Source: Uranotaenia lowii
Taxonomy: Eukaryota; Arthropoda; Insecta; Diptera; Culicidae
DNA length: 64,000 nucleotides
NCBI RefSeq assembly: GCF_029784155.1
Contig: NC_073693.1
Location: 154,725,442 to 154,789,441, forward strand
Direction: 5' to 3'
Part shown: positions 49,857 to 61,500 of the stretch, piece by piece
Layout of the letters: each line of letters begins with the position of its first letter
How positions within the stretch are numbered: the stretch's first letter is position 1
Translations under genes and position numbers: made by a program
Notes under the pieces: generated by a model
Told to the model about the DNA's origin: nothing
The model's input: only the letters and a program-made list of their open reading frames with translations
Database searches by the model: none

Positions 49857-51761
49857 GCTAGCCAATGCCTAGAGACAACGAAGGTCTCAATCGAAAACAA
49901 CTCGAACCAAATAGATACGTACTCAATTATTTCAACGATATTGCAATATTGACAACTTCTCCCGGACAGATGCCAAAGGAATGGAGTCAACAAAGCAATA
50001 GATTGGTAGGCACAAATCCAATCAAAACAACCTTAACGGTTTGCTTAAAACCTAGGTTCGATATTGAATGGCAAAGAAAGGTAAACGCGGACATTAGGCT
50101 CTCGCAACTGTTCAACTCGCACGATGACGGTGAAAGGAAATCGCTATCGAAGCATAACGACATCACTTTCCGCTTAAAAAGAAAAGAGCCTCGTGTTTTT
50201 TTTTTCTATTTTCTGCCATTTTCTCCACTTATCGCACCGCTGCTGCAAGGAAAGAAAGGAGCTCGGGAAAATTTCCATAATTATGACACACTGACACGGG
50301 CTGTCAGGGTGACAAGTTTGACACCCACTCTTCCCCTGTCACTTTCTTCCTCACCTTAAATAGGGGGCAACAACGCTTCTTCCGTTCGAACAACGAACGG
50401 CGCGCGTAAACACCGTCATTACGTTTCATAGCCGTAATTTAATGAAGCAAATTGCGAACATTTAGCGGTTTGTAGGACTTCGTTTGGCGCTACCATTTGT
50501 GAGAGTGTTCACAAAACACGACTTGGGTCGACGGATGTGTTAGTAGTGAAAGGTCGGACCGGGGGAAAAAAGGTGAAAAAGTTCCGGAGTTTTTTTTTCT
50601 GTTGTGAAAAACTTGCACCTGCCAACTCGCTAGTTTGTCGTGTTTGTTCGTGTGGTTCAAGTTGATGAAAACTTATTAGACTTTAATTGAACGCTTTCCC
50701 GAAACGCTTGAGAGCGGAAGTTTGATTGGTTGTGGGAACGAAACCTCCGGAAAAAGTTTTTCTTTCGGAATCGAAATTTTTTGGCGATGGGTCGCGGAGA
50801 AGGTGTTCGTGAATAATGGAATTGCAATTTAAACGGAGAGGTTTTAAGTCGTTCGTGAAACCTTTTAACAAATCGGAAAATGAAATTATTGAAAATGGGT
50901 TGAAAAATTAAGCTATGATTCCATTGAAAGGTCTTCTGATTCAACTATTCAAAATATTTTTTATATTCATGCAGCGCAATCAGAAGTGACGATAAGGATA
51001 CTTCATCCCTAGGGTAACGCGGTTCTCTCAACTTTTTTTTAAGAACAAGTTTTCCAAAATGTATTTTATGGATGCAATTGATCTCTATAGTTCAGAAAGA
51101 TATATTTTTTTAAGCGTCTGTGATGATTTCTTGTAAGAAAGGACTCAAACAAATGTTTGTAACTAGAAATGAGAAATTTGCTCCTTTAAGCATGCAATGC
51201 ATTGAGGGTAGTAGACAAACTATTAGAATTATCTTTGTCTGACACTTATAAACTTTGAAATGAGAGGTTAGACGACCAAAATAGTCAATGGACCTTTTAT
51301 TTTTGGATTTTGCTTGATTTTTGCTAAGTGTTGGGGCATCCTTAAAAAAGGATCAAGTCTCCTTTTTGGCTTTCTTACAGAAAGGCATAGGGAACGGTCA
51401 GTTGGGGATATCATTAATTAAGGGTCCAAGACCCCACTTTATATTCACCAATCGACTCAGCTCGACGAGTTACGATGATGTCCGTCCATTTGTATGTTCC
51501 ATAAAAACGTTCTTAACACATTAACTCCTATTCTAGGTTTCACGATTTTGATGAATTTAGTATCAAAAAATTGCATTTTTTTTCCTGTAGGTCGTATCTC
51601 AAAACCAAAAAAAAACAAAATTGTTTAAAAATTTTCTATTTCATAGAACATATCTTGCTTACGTTGGCTCCAAAAAAGGTAGCCATTTGCTCAGCAGCAG
51701 TAACCAGCAATCGCTAAATTAATTACATAGGCGATCGAAAATTTGTCAAAAAGTTCATCAA
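49857..51761. other. Intronic sequence, no recognised gene
   Basis: The plus frame at 49865-50359 (164 codons) is the longest here but shows no motif and contains low-complexity tails (FFFYFLPF, TPTLPLSLSSSP), so I do not call it. The rest is unique or AT-rich sequence. Confidence 0.45.
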
Positions 51762-51836
51762 TCAGCCGAGAATCGACCCCACGACATCCATCATGAGAGT
51801 TCAGAGAGCTAACCCTAGGACCACTAGTGAGCGTCG
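51762..51836 (-). repeat. tRNA-like segment, SINE head candidate
   Basis: On the minus strand TAGTGGTCCTAGGGTTAGC is followed by CTCTCATGATGGATGTCG and a B-box-like GGGGTCGATTCTC. The layout and the CTCAT...ATGTCG spacing resemble the tRNA-like segment at 5622-5690, so the two may be related. The acceptor stem is not preserved. Confidence 0.4.
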
Positions 51837-52151
51837 AGAAACGTGGCTCTCAAACTTGACCACTTTGAAATATGTTGAAGGTAAAACTCAGTTGCACCTT
51901 TCTGGTGCCTTGGCCGGTTTGCGATGTGTCGGTCCCGCCGATATTTTCTGGCTCTTTTTTTATCTCTCCTTTTTCATTGCTTTCCAAAACAGCAAATGGC
52001 GGCTTTGGGCAAGTCAATCATAACCGCAGCTTTCCCTTCAGAGAGCCGGGTGTCGGCAAAACAGCGAATCCGCACAGAAAAAATACATAGAAGGGAAATG
52101 ATTAGAAGATTTTTTTTGAGCCTCGCTTTTTTATGTTGTTGTTGGGTTTTG

Positions 52152-52155
52152 GTTT
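52152..52155. other. Target site duplication GTTT, left copy
   Basis: GTTT immediately precedes the 5' LTR and recurs at 56399-56402 directly after the 3' LTR. A 4-bp duplication is within the usual 4-6 bp range for LTR elements. Confidence 0.8.
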
Positions 52156-52339
52156 TGTGGCAGCACTGCCTTTCGACTAAAGAGCAGAACGTCATGACCA
52201 CATTTTACTGGTGTATGCGAATAAGAGAGAAAATCACACATGCTAATTTCCGATGAATAAATGATTCAATTGTTCTAAGTTAACCGTCGTGATAAGACTT
52301 ATTGTTCGTCCGCTTATCCGAAATATCCGTAGTCTCACA
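52156..52339 (+). repeat. 5' LTR (184 bp)
   Basis: Begins TGTGGCAGCACTGCC and ends GTAGTCTCACA. AATAAA at 52256-52261 is a candidate polyadenylation signal. No clear TATA box is seen, so an initiator-type promoter is possible. Confidence 0.95.
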
Positions 52340-52358
52340 ATTGGTGACCGCCGACGTG
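52340..52358 (+). other. Primer-binding site
   Basis: ATTGGTGACCGCCGACGTG starts directly after the LTR. TGG at its start pairs with a tRNA 3' CCA. The primer tRNA is not identified from sequence alone. Confidence 0.75.
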
Positions 52359-52394
52359 TTTCGCGAAAACGAATTAAGAAGTTGTCATAGTGAA

Positions 52395-53144
52395 ATGACC
52401 AATCCAGAACCGATGCCTCCAACTGCAGCCGCAGTTTCCGTGAAGTTGCCGGATTTATGGAAAACCGATCCTACAATGTGGTTTGCCCAGGTCGAAGCCC
52501 AATTCGCTCTCGGTGGAGTTACACAGGATACGACGAAATTTTTCCATATTGTGGCCAAAATCGATCAAACAGTCATCTGCCACGTGTCAGATCTCGTGAA
52601 AACACCACCAGAGGAAAACAAATACGAAGCGATCAAAGCCCGATTGATATCTCGTTTCGAATTAACCCCACAGTCAAAACTAGAGAAACTTCTTGGATCA
52701 TGTGATTTGGGAGACCTTCGCCCGACGCATTTGTTAGCCAAGATGCTTGAGCTTTCCTCCGGGCTAAATGTCGACGACGCCTTGTTGAAAATGCTGTTTC
52801 TGCAACGTCTTCCGTCCAACGTTCGCACGGTTCTGTCTATTAACGACGGCAGTCTTCCCAAGTTAGCCGAAATGGCAGATAAAATGATCGAGCTGGTTCC
52901 AGACACTACCGTTTTAAAGTTAGAATCCGCAGCTATCAAAAATGTTCCCGAAAGCGATTTGGCAGAGCAAGTCGCAGCTCTTACGGCTGAGGTTCGTCGA
53001 CTCAAAACTATGCCTGGACGCAATCGATCTAGATCAACTTCTCGTCCCCGATCTGGTTTCGAAATCTGTTGGTATCATCGAAAGTACGCAGAGCGAGCCG
53101 AACGTTGTCGTAGTCCGTGTCAGTTTAAAAATCCAAAAAACTAA
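52395..53144 (+). CDS. gag: LTR retrotransposon Gag (249 aa)
   Basis: The first ATG after the primer-binding site is at 52395, and the open frame extends upstream without another ATG. The product is the structural protein that packages element RNA into virus-like particles in the cytoplasm. The N-terminal two thirds is a capsid-like helical region starting near [20 protein letters not shown]. The C-terminus has a basic, Arg/Ser-rich linker (near residue 220) and a Cys/His motif [18 protein letters not shown] that replaces the usual CCHC knuckle; I recall this type from other arthropod Ty3/gypsy Gags. The frame ends in TAA at 53142-53144 directly after the slip site A_AAA_AAC, so a minority of ribosomes should continue into pol. 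No internal stop or frameshift. Confidence 0.93.
   Translation: MTNPEPMPPTAAAVSVKLPDLWKTDPTMWFAQVEAQFALGGVTQDTTKFFHIVAKIDQTVICHVSDLVKTPPEENKYEAIKARLISRFELTPQSKLEKLLGSCDLGDLRPTHLLAKMLELSSGLNVDDALLKMLFLQRLPSNVRTVLSINDGSLPKLAEMADKMIELVPDTTVLKLESAAIKNVPESDLAEQVAALTAEVRRLKTMPGRNRSRSTSRPRSGFEICWYHRKYAERAERCRSPCQFKNPKN
53129..53144 (+). promoter_or_regulatory. gag-pol overlap with -1 frameshift site A_AAA_AAC
   Basis: The pol frame opens at 53129, after an in-frame TAA at 53126. The heptamer AAAAAAC at 53135-53141 is in the correct gag phase (A AAA AAC) and is followed at once by the gag stop. Pol is in the -1 frame, as this heptamer requires. A downstream stimulatory structure was not folded. Confidence 0.85.
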
Positions 53145-56100
53145 ATTACCACCCACCCGGCATCAGTGTGGTGGGCGCGAATAATACTAGTCAGCGTTTA
53201 CAAATTTTCGACCGAACATCCAAACAAAAGTATCTTATTGATACTGGCTCTGATGTCTCGATACTTCCGGCAAATCGAAGCGATAAATCGTACGGTCCAT
53301 CACCTTTCCAACTCCACGCAGCAAACGGCTCTAAAATCCGAGCATACGGTAGCAAATTTGTGACGACTGATCTTGGACTGCGCCGTCGATTTTCATGGAA
53401 TTTTTTAACAGCCGATGTGACAACAGCAATCATCGGAGCAGATTTTTTGTCATATTTTGGTATTCTTGTTGATCTCGGGAATCGACGACTAGTCGACGGA
53501 GGTACTAAGCTACATTCGAAAGGTGGGTTTGCTCACGCTTCTGTTCATACCATTACGACCGTTGATATCAATCATCCGTTTCGGGATCTCCTTTTAGAAT
53601 ACCGAGAGATTACGACACCATCCAACATGCGTACAAAAGTTCTACACGGTGTTACCCATCACATACAAACAAAAGGCCCACCCGTCGCTTTTAAAGCTCG
53701 GAGGATGGCTCCCGATAAGCTACAAGCAGCCCGTAAGGAGTTCGAAACAATGATCGAGTTGGGAATTTGCAGGCCGTCAAAAAGTTGTTGGGCCAGCCCT
53801 TTGCATTGTGTGCTTAAAAAGAACGGAGAATGGCGCTTTGTCGGAGACTATCGTGGATTAAATCGAGTTACCGTACCGGACCGCTACCCGGTCCCTCACA
53901 TCCACGATCTTCTTAACAGTTTTTTGGGAAAAAAATATTTTACAACGTTGGATCTTGTGCGTGCGTATTACCATGTACCAGTTGAAGAGTGTGATATACC
54001 AAAGACTGCAGTGATTACTCCGTTCGGATTATTCGAATATACTAGAATGCAGTTCGGACTTTGCAACGCTAGTCAAACGTTCCAGCGTTTTATGCATCAA
54101 ATATTCGGAGATTTGGATTTTGTAGTGGTTTTTGTGGACGATATATGTATTGCGTCAGCTTCGAATCAAGAACATCGTGAACATGTAAAAATAGTGTTTG
54201 AACGTTTACGACAAAACGGACTCGTACTGAATATAGAAAAGTGTAGTTTTGCCAAAAGTGAAGTGGATTTTTTGGGATACCGTATAAGTGCAGACGGCAT
54301 CAAGCCGCAACCGGAACGAGTCGAAGCTGTGATGCAGTATAAACGACCAGCAACTGTACGTGAACTACGCCGTTTTCTAGCGTTGCTCAACGGTTACAAA
54401 CGGTTCATTCCAAAAGCTGCAACGATGCAGAAGGCTCTACAAATGTTGATTCCGGATAATAGAAAAAACGATTCTAGGCAGCTCTTGTGGTGTGAAGAAG
54501 CGGATACGGCATTTTACAACTGCAAACAAGCCCTCGCAAACGCAACGCTGCTACATTATCCCGATTCTTCGAAGCCTCTTGGGTTAATGGTGGATGCATC
54601 TGATATTGCCGCGGGGGCGGTTCTCCAGCAGTTGGTAGGTGAAACTTGGAAGCCTTTAGGATTCTTTTCCCAGAAGTTTTCCTCATCGCAGTCCAAATAC
54701 TCCGTTTTTGGGCGAGAGCTGACCGCTATCAAATTAGCACTCAAGTATTTTCGTCATTTGGTAGAAGGTCGGAATTTGATAATTTATACCGATCACCGTC
54801 CATTGACTTATGCTCTAAACTCAAAATCAAGCCATTTACCGCACGAAGAGCGCTACCTTGAGTATATTTCTAGTTTTACTTCGAAGATCGAGCACATAAG
54901 CGGTAAAGATAATTTTGTTGCTGACGCGTTGTCAAGAATTGACGCTATCGAAATGCCAACGATTTTAAATTTTGAAGAATTTGCTAACGACCAGACGAAT
55001 GATTATGATTTACAGCAAATCATCGAAAAAAATAACACATCATTGAAGCTTGAATTGAGGAAACTTCCTATTTCTGAAAAAGAAATCTATTGTGATGTTT
55101 CTTCAAAAGGTTCAATTCGTCCATTTGTTCCTCAAACTCAGCGCAAGAAAGTTTTGCAATACATTCACGGCTTGTCGCATTCAGGTTGTCGATCTACCCG
55201 AAAGCTGGTAGCGGAACGTTTCGTTTGGCCTTCTATGAATCGTGATATCGCACAGTTTGTAAGAACATGTGTAGGTTGCCAACGATCGAAAATTTATCGT
55301 CATACATCAGCACCATTACAAGAATTCGATGCCCCTCGAAATCGCTTCAGACACGTTCATCTAGATTTGGTGGGGCCCTTACCAACGTCGTGTGGAAATC
55401 GTTATATGCTGACAATGATAGACCGTTTTAGTCGATGGCCTGAGGCTGTACCACTTCCGGATATGTTGGCAGAAACTGTGGCGAGATCCTTCTGCAACGT
55501 GTGGATTTCGCGCTTTGGAGTTCCAGAAACAATCACCACAGATCAAGGGCGCCAATTTGAATCCGGATTGTTCATGGAGCTGACATCACTGTTGGGAACG
55601 AATCGCATCCGGACTACTGCGTATCACCCTCAATCAAATGGGTTGGTCGAGCGATTCCATCGCACTCTTAAAGCAGCTATAATGTGTACGGACCCTAAGC
55701 GCTGGTGTGAGAAACTGCCACTGGTTTTACTCGGATTAAGAACAGCTGTTCGAGGAGACGTCGGATGCTCCGTTGCGGAAATGGTTTATGGTCAATCTTT
55801 ACGAATTCCGGGAGATTTTTTCAGTGAAAAAGAAACTGAAGTGGATCGTTCCGAATTCGTGAAATCTTTACGACAGACGATGCATCAAATCAAACCAATA
55901 TCGCCGACTAACCGGAATAGCCGCCCAATATTCGTTCCAACCGATTTGAAAACATGCAAAAGTGTTTTTGTAAGAGTAGATTCTTCGAAAAGGTCTTTAC
56001 AACATCCTTATGATGGTCCATTTGAGGTTCTCGAACGCGGCGAGAAATTTATGAAACTTGACATCAACGGTAAGCATCGTAGAATTACTATTGACAGACT

Positions 56101-56200
56101 GAAACCTGCTTATATATATCAAGATCTGAATTCACCATCCGAGTCTGGTTCAAAGACGAAAGTTACGCCATCAAAACGCCGTGTTAAGTTCTTGGCATAA
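53129..56200 (+). CDS. pol: LTR retrotransposon Pol: protease, reverse transcriptase, RNase H, integrase
   Basis: Expressed as a Gag-Pol fusion by -1 frameshift. Residues are counted from the first in-frame GTG at 53168 (1010 codons to the TAA). Aspartic protease: [13 protein letters not shown] at 25-27. Reverse transcriptase: [12 protein letters not shown] with D262, and FVDD at 322-325 in place of the commoner YVDD. RNase H: VDAS with D476 and [10 protein letters not shown] with D542. Integrase: zinc-binding H667, H671, C701, C704, then D733, D792 and E828 with the D,D-35-E spacing. A GPF-type module (DGPF at 949-952) lies near the C-terminus. All catalytic residues I can place are present and the frame has no internal stop. 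It would copy element RNA into DNA and insert it. The product ends 14 bp before the 3' LTR. Confidence 0.95.
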   Translation, partial: KSKKLNYHPPGISVVGANNTSQRLQIFDRTSKQKYLIDTGSDVSILPANRSDKSYGPSPFQLHAANGSKIRAYGSKFVTTDLGLRRRFSWNFLTADVTTAIIGADFLSYFGILVDLGNRRLVDGGTKLHSKGGFAHASVHTITTVDINHPFRDLLLEYREITTPSNMRTKVLHGVTHHIQTKGPPVAFKARRMAPDKLQAARKEFETMIELGICRPSKSCWASPLHCVLKKNGEWRFVGDYRGLNRVTVPDRYPVPHIHDLLNSFLGKKYFTTLDLVRAYYHVPVEECDIPKTAVITPFGLFEYTRMQFGLCNASQTFQRFMHQIFGDLDFVVVFVDDICIASASNQEHREHVKIVFERLRQNGLVLNIEKCSFAKSEVDFLGYRISADGIKPQPERVEAVMQYKRPATVRELRRFLALLNGYKRFIPKAATMQKALQMLIPDNRKNDSRQLLWCEEADTAFYNCKQALANATLLHYPDSSKPLGLMVDASDIAAGAVLQQLVGETWKPLGFFSQKFSSSQSKYSVFGRELTAIKLALKYFRHLVEGRNLIIYTDHRPLTYALNSKSSHLPHEERYLEYISSFTSKIEHISGKDNFVADALSRIDAIEMPTILNFEEFANDQTNDYDLQQIIEKNNTSLKLELRKLPISEKEIYCDVSSKGSIRPFVPQTQRKKVLQYIHGLSHSGCRSTRKLVAERFVWPSMNRDIAQFVRTCVGCQRSKIYRHTSAPLQEFDAPRNRFRHVHLDLVGPLPTSCGNRYMLTMIDRFSRWPEAVPLPDMLAETVARSFCNVWISRFGVPETITTDQGRQFESGLFMELTSLLGTNRIRTTAYHPQSNGLVERFHRTLKAAIMCTDPKRWCEKLPLVLLGLRTAVRGDVGCSVAEMVYGQSLRIPGDFFSEKETEVDRSEFVKSLRQTMHQIKPISPTNRNSRPIFVPTDLKTCKSVFVRVDSSKRSLQHPYDGPFEVLERGEKFMKLDINGKHRRITIDRLKPAYIYQDLNSPSESGSKTKVTPSKRRVKFLA

Positions 56201-56214
56201 CTGGAGGGGGGCTC
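56201..56214 (+). other. Polypurine tract
   Basis: CTGGAGGGGGGCTC lies between the pol stop and the 3' LTR; the GGAGGGGGG core is the expected plus-strand primer. Confidence 0.85.
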
Positions 56215-56398
56215 TGTGGCAGCACTGCCTTTCGACTAAAGAGCAGAACGTCATGACCACATTTTACTGGTGTATGCGAATAAGAGAGAAAATCACACAT
56301 GCTAATTTCCGATGAATAAATGATTCAATTGTTCTAAGTTAACCGTCGTGATAAGACTTATTGTTCGTCCGCTTATCCGAAATATCCGTAGTCTCACA
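56215..56398 (+). repeat. 3' LTR (184 bp)
   Basis: Same 184 bp as the 5' LTR with no difference seen by eye. AATAAA at 56315-56320. Followed by the GTTT target duplication at 56399-56402. Confidence 0.95.
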
Positions 56399-56402
56399 GT
56401 TT

Positions 56403-56770
56403 GATTGGCTCGAGTGTCAAATCCTCATATACGCAACCTTGCTTTTAAACCTTTTTTAAGTGAGACAGAATTATGTTTGAGAAAAGTTTCAAATCAGGAT
56501 TAAGGTTCAGAATCCAGATTCATAATTCAGTTTCAGAAATCAGATCTGATTTTTAATATTGAGTTTGATAATTTTTGCTTTCGAATTTCTTTAATCACTA
56601 TTTTTTTGATAGATAAATCATATATAATTCAGAAATAAGGAATCCATCATTGTGTCATATGTTTTCAAAGATAATTTACACTCAGTAAGAAAGCCTCCAA
56701 TCCACTGTTAAGTGTATTAAATCGGGTTTTTCACAATAATCCCACAAAAATACTTCTGATTCATCTTAGG
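56403..56770. other. Intronic stretch, nothing recognised
   Basis: Short AT-rich gap between the LTR element and the hAT-like element. Confidence 0.5.
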
Positions 56771-59071
56771 CAGTGGTTTTCAAAGTGGTACCTACCGCCC
56801 CAAGGGGGCGTTGAAAGCTTTTGAGGGGGCGGTGAGCCAAATTTTGAACTTTGGGGGGCGCTGGAAGGGCTCAGGGGCGGTGAGACTATATTGACTTTTG
56901 ATACCAAAACTTATCGTCTTTCTTGAATCTTCAGCAAAGTTTGATTTGCGCTTTTTAGGCCAAATTAAACACTTTACAAATAAAATCTGTAATTTTAATT
57001 TTTGAAGCATCTTTTCTTCACCGATTAGAGGTTTCAGAGGATTGTTATTCAATATTTCTATTGATTTTTCTCTCCAATTTAACTATCGCTATTAAAAACA
57101 ACCGTCAATAAACTCTCAAGTCATTTTTAAACGACTACTGAAGAAAATTATCATGTAGTGGAGTATTCAATTATTGTAAACTGGGGGAACTTTGATCACC
57201 GGGGTAACTTTTATCATCATGAAATTTTTACAGATAATAATCATTAACTAAATAAAAATTTAAAATATCTGAAACCTGTTTACTACGTTTGAAAGCCTAT
57301 AATTTGAGTTACAAATAAGCTAAATTTAGTTTTTATTAGAAGATTTTTAACACTACTTAAAATGTTATTTTAAAATCCTAAATTATCTGGTTTTTCAAAG
57401 GCTTGCAAACGAACATCTCTCCTGATCAAATTTTAGCATATAGGAGTAAAAGGGTTGTTTTATATGAAAGTTCAACTGATTTCTTTGTTAAGGTTTAGTT
57501 TAAGATTTATTTTTATGGTCATTAGGTGATAATTTTTTGTAATTGAAAAAAAAACCCGGTGATTTTTCATAAGAAAGCCCGTATATTAAAAATAGTTAAA
57601 CCCTTTAAAATGGTTCAATTTGAAGAAAAAAAAACATGGGAACAATGCGAGCACCTAGGGAATAGCATGAAGGAAAAATTTCATTTGTTTTTAAGGCCAA
57701 GAAATATTGAGAAATGCTTATAATTTTTAGTCCTAGATGTATGCAGCAACATTGTCCATCTTTTGATTCTAAAGGTAGTACGTAAAAACCATAGTGATCA
57801 AATTTTGATTTAACTTAAGTTACCCCGAAACTCGAAATCAGGTTTTCTAACAAACATTTAACTATAACCACCAATGTCGTTTGAATTTATTGGAATCAAT
57901 GATTATGTTTTTTGCTCCTTAACTCGGTAAGTGTTATAATTTTTTTAGGTATTATGAAAAAGTAACCCCTTCCAAAATATTCAAAAATGAATGCAAAAGT
58001 GATCAAAGTTCCCCCAGTTTACGGTACGTCGTTCAGGGATATCATGCCAATAACGCAAAAAAAAAAACAACCAACCCCTGCATTTACCAAATTTGCCTTT
58101 CTATCATCTGAAAGTATGAGAAATGTTTATTTAAATATTTTGTAGACGAACTTGTTAATTCTATTGCTTAAAAAATGTAAAATAATTTTCACGAAACTAT
58201 AACATACGAAGCGTACATTAGATTTATATTGTTCGTGGAATTCCCTGCATTTTTTGAAGCGAAGCTTGGTAGAAATAATTTCATTCTTACGTACTTCGCC
58301 ATTTCCGAACTTTGTTAACCATTTGAAATCCTTAAAGAGTGAATAAATGCACAATCACCGTTTTTGAGAAAAACACGTTTCCGTGATTTCGTGGTATTCG
58401 TTTTTCATATAATATTTTTTGGAAACTACAGGTAACAGTTTAAATTCGTTAAAAATTTACAAGAAATTGTTGATTTTTGCACTTATAAACCTTCAGCTCA
58501 TTAGATTATGAATAAAATAATTGGAATTCATTCTTATTTATTTTGTTAAAATTTCAGATCTGTAGATTTTGTCCAGTCCAGATAACCAAATTGGAAATAC
58601 TTAAACAAGATATTATTGCTTATTTGTACAGGAATTTGAGTTTATTTTAACAAACTTTTCCTTAGAAATAAATAAGTCTGAAATCTTGGAAATTTAATAA
58701 AATGTATTAAGTTTTATAGAAATTTTAATTTTTTTGTAACTATACAGCATTGGTTAAATGATTCATCCTGCAATCCCCCCAATTGCGTAGTTTCTGAGAT
58801 ATTGCCATTTGAGTGAAAAAAAAAATCAAAAAGTCCGACTTTTGTAGAATGGCTGTATCTTTAGTCGTACATATGTATTATAGAGAACACAAGATTTGCG
58901 AGATAATAATGTGATAGTTAATCTATCTAATGTAGGAACTTTCAACAAAAAATATCATCAGAAAAAAGAATAAGAGTTATGGAAGATAAAAATTGAAGGC
59001 CGTTAGTGGCTTAATTTTTACGAATTTGAAAGTTTGGGGGGCGGTGAGTGAAAAAAGTTAAATAACCACTG
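56771..59071. mobile_element. Non-autonomous hAT-like element with nested insertion
   Basis: The left end is CAGTGGTTTTCAAAGTGG with CCGCCCC shortly inside. The right end inverted reads CAGTGGTTATTTAACTTTTT with CACCGCCCCCC inside. Flanks ATCTTAGG (56763-56770) and ATCTAAGG (59072-59079) match at 7 of 8 positions, the 8-bp duplication expected of hAT. No transposase frame is present; the 86-codon minus frame at 56792-57052 has no motif. A TA-flanked miniature element occupies 57174-58024. Confidence 0.82.
57174..58024. mobile_element. 851-bp TA-flanked miniature element, GTAAACTGGGGGAAC family
   Basis: A perfect 24-bp inverted end begins GTAAACTGGGGGAACTTT at 57176-57199 and recurs inverted at 57999-58022. 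TA lies on both sides (57172-57173, 58025-58026), as for Tc1/mariner-type insertions. There is no transposase. It is nested in the hAT-like element, so it is younger. A truncated relative lies at 27984-28345. Confidence 0.85.
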
Positions 59072-59079
59072 ATCTAAGG

Positions 59080-59522
59080 GTTCGTGTATCTTTTCAACTT
59101 TATGAGCATTTAAACTTGAATTTACACGCTGTCAGAAAATACAAAAGACGGCGAGTTGCTAAATTTTTACAAAAACAAACGATGAAAATAAGAAAATGGG
59201 TTCAAGTATCCCATTCTCCCCTATGTTAACATTGTGTTCTGATTTTAAATTTATTTGACACATTTTGATTTCTTTTAAACATAATAAAAATAGCACCAAT
59301 CTTGCAAAAAAAAAAATTAAACGGCTTAATATTTTCTTCCTCCCTTTTTTTATTATTATTATCATCGCATAACTCAAGCATAGATAATTTCTCCATTTTT
59401 CCGTTGGCGTGGAGACCAATAATATAAAATTTAAATTAAAGGAAAAGTTCAATACGAAAATAATATCATCACTGAATCGTTTAGATTTCCGAGTCAAGAA
59501 ATTTTTGTTTTTCTTAATGTCA
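59080..59522. other. Intronic stretch, nothing recognised
   Basis: AT-rich with a chance minus frame (59159-59572). Confidence 0.5.
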
Positions 59523-59929
59523 GATCCCAAGTAACACAGATTATGCCAACTAGCATTAGGAAGTTTTATCATGGTTTAATTATGGCATTTTTTTGTGCAG
59601 CTTGTTTTATGGCGGTTTTATGTTTTATTATGGTCATGCAGAATGCTTATAATTTTTTCCGACCATATGTTTTCAGATGGTTTTGAAAACGCTAATAAAA
59701 TTTTTATTAAACATGCTGTTTTAGTCATTTTGAAAGAGTTGTGAATGCTCTTTTTAAACTATAATAAAACACAAACTTAGAAGTTTGCTCCAAGCTTTCT
59801 TTGGCATGTTCTATAATAGCACTCAGTGCATAATTATTAAACTGCCATAAAACTTAGTGACAGTTCTCGATCAAGATGTCAAAACAGGACACGCTCAGAT
59901 TAGATAGCACATATTTGAATTGGAACTCC

Positions 59930-60780
59930 CACTTTAACACATTTTTGGTAAGTTATGCGTGTTGGTTTTGAGTTAAAATTAAAAAAATACATCTTTGAAA
60001 ATTTGAAATCACCGAAAGTGGTATCTTTACAATATGAGTATTGAGTGAAAGGGCCCAAATAGTAGGAAAAAAAATTGTTGCTTGACGCCATCATTAATTC
60101 AAGATGGCGGCTTCCGCTTTTATTTTCAAAGCTGTAAATTACTGAAAATATCGTGAAACCTTCACAATATGTTTATTAGGTGAAAGTAATAAGAGAGTAG
60201 AATAAGAGTAGAAGTCAAATTTCGTTGCCCGCCGCCATCTTAAATCAAAGATGGCGGCTACCACTCAACTTGAAAATACTGTAAATGACTGAAAATCGCA
60301 TTAAACCTATATTATAGGGGTATAAGTTGAAAGAAATCAACCGGTAGAAGTTGAATTTTGCTATCTGACGCCATCTTGAAATCCAAGATGGCGGCTTCCG
60401 CTAAACTTTAAAATGTAGTAAATGACTTAAAATTACATGAAACCCAGGTGGTAGTGGGTGGAAGAGCTTAACGAGTAGAAGTCGAATATTGCTATCTTAC
60501 GCCATCTTGATATCCAAGATGGCAGCTTTCTATAAACTTTAAAAATGCTCTAAATCATTGAATATCGCATGAAACCTCCAAAATATGGGTGTTTGTCAAT
60601 TGGGATAAGCTATAAAAAGTTTATTTTTGCATTCTGACGCTATCTTGAAATCCAAGATGGTGGCTTCAGCTGAACTTAAAAATACTGTAAATGAATGAAA
60701 ATAGCATGAAACTCCCAAATATATTGTATTGGGTGCTAAGGCTAAATGATAGAAGTCAAATATCTGTTTTCGCGTTTCTC
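59930..60780. repeat. Left array of 132-145 bp units, each with an ATGGCGGC palindrome
   Basis: Palindromes centred in 60086-60109, 60231-60258, 60369-60394, 60501-60524 and 60639-60664 read CGCCATCTTGAAATCCAAG then ATGGCGGC with variations. Between them lie GTAAATGACTGAAAATCGCA-like and GAGTAGAAGTCGAATTT-like segments. A sixth unit decays after 60780. ATGGCGGC matches the YY1/Pleiohomeotic core. Confidence 0.9.
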
Positions 60781-61129
60781 TGAAAATCTGTAAGTGACTG
60801 AAAATCCCACAAAAACCACCACAATACAGACCCCGTTCGTTTTTGGCAACATTCGATTTTGGCAACATCGAATTTGGCACATGTGCCTAAATCAGACGGT
60901 TAACAGAAACAACATAACCTTATAGTTTTCGCAAGAATAAGACCAATACAATTTAAACATAATAGCATGATAGGAATAATAGAATTACATAAATGGCAAA
61001 AAAACAAAACAAGAAAAGTGCTAAATGCATTAGAAACATAATGAAAAAATAATAAAAGTGATTTAAAATTATCTAAATTGTCTTAAAATAGTAGTTTTAA
61101 TGTAGTATTACGTGAAAAAAGTTGTGTTC

Positions 61130-61500
61130 AAGCGATTTTCATTGATTAACAGTATTTTAAATGCAGTGGAAGCTGCCATCTTGGATTTCAAGATGGCGTC
61201 GGAAAGAAAAAAAATCGACTTTTAGTTTAGCCCTTTCACCCAATACCCGTATAGTGGTGGTTTAATGCGACTTTTTGTCAGCATTAGGCATTAAAAGTTG
61301 AGCGGATGCCGCCATCTTGGATTTCAAGATGGCGTCTGATAGCGAAATTCAACTTCTACTCGTTTAGCGCTTTCACCCGATACCCATTTTGTTGGGGTTT
61401 CATGCGATTTGAAGTCATTTACACCATTTTAAAGTCCAGCGGAAGCCGCCATCTTGAATTTCAAGATGGCGTCAGACAACGAAATTTGACTTCAACTCAT
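61130..61500. repeat. Right array, three units in inverted orientation
   Basis: Palindromes at 61174-61198, 61308-61335 and 61445-61473 read GCCGCCATCTTGGATTTCAA then GATGGCGTC. The spacers are the reverse complement of those in the left array (CAACTTCTACTCGTTTAGCG, CATGCGATTTGAAGTCATTT). Confidence 0.9.

Larger units (their letters stand above)
52156..56398 (+). mobile_element. Complete Ty3/gypsy-type LTR retrotransposon, apparently intact
   Basis: A 4243-bp element with 184-bp LTRs that I read as identical, TG...CA ends, a 4-bp target duplication, a primer-binding site, gag, an overlapping pol and a polypurine tract. Domain order protease, reverse transcriptase, RNase H, integrase marks Ty3/gypsy. 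There is no env-like frame between pol and the 3' LTR. It lies antisense to bru3. Identical LTRs and open frames mean recent insertion. Confidence 0.96.

Noticed and set aside
49865..50359. 164-codon plus frame after the second SINE
   Set aside because: First ATG lies at the SINE edge, low-complexity tail, no motif.
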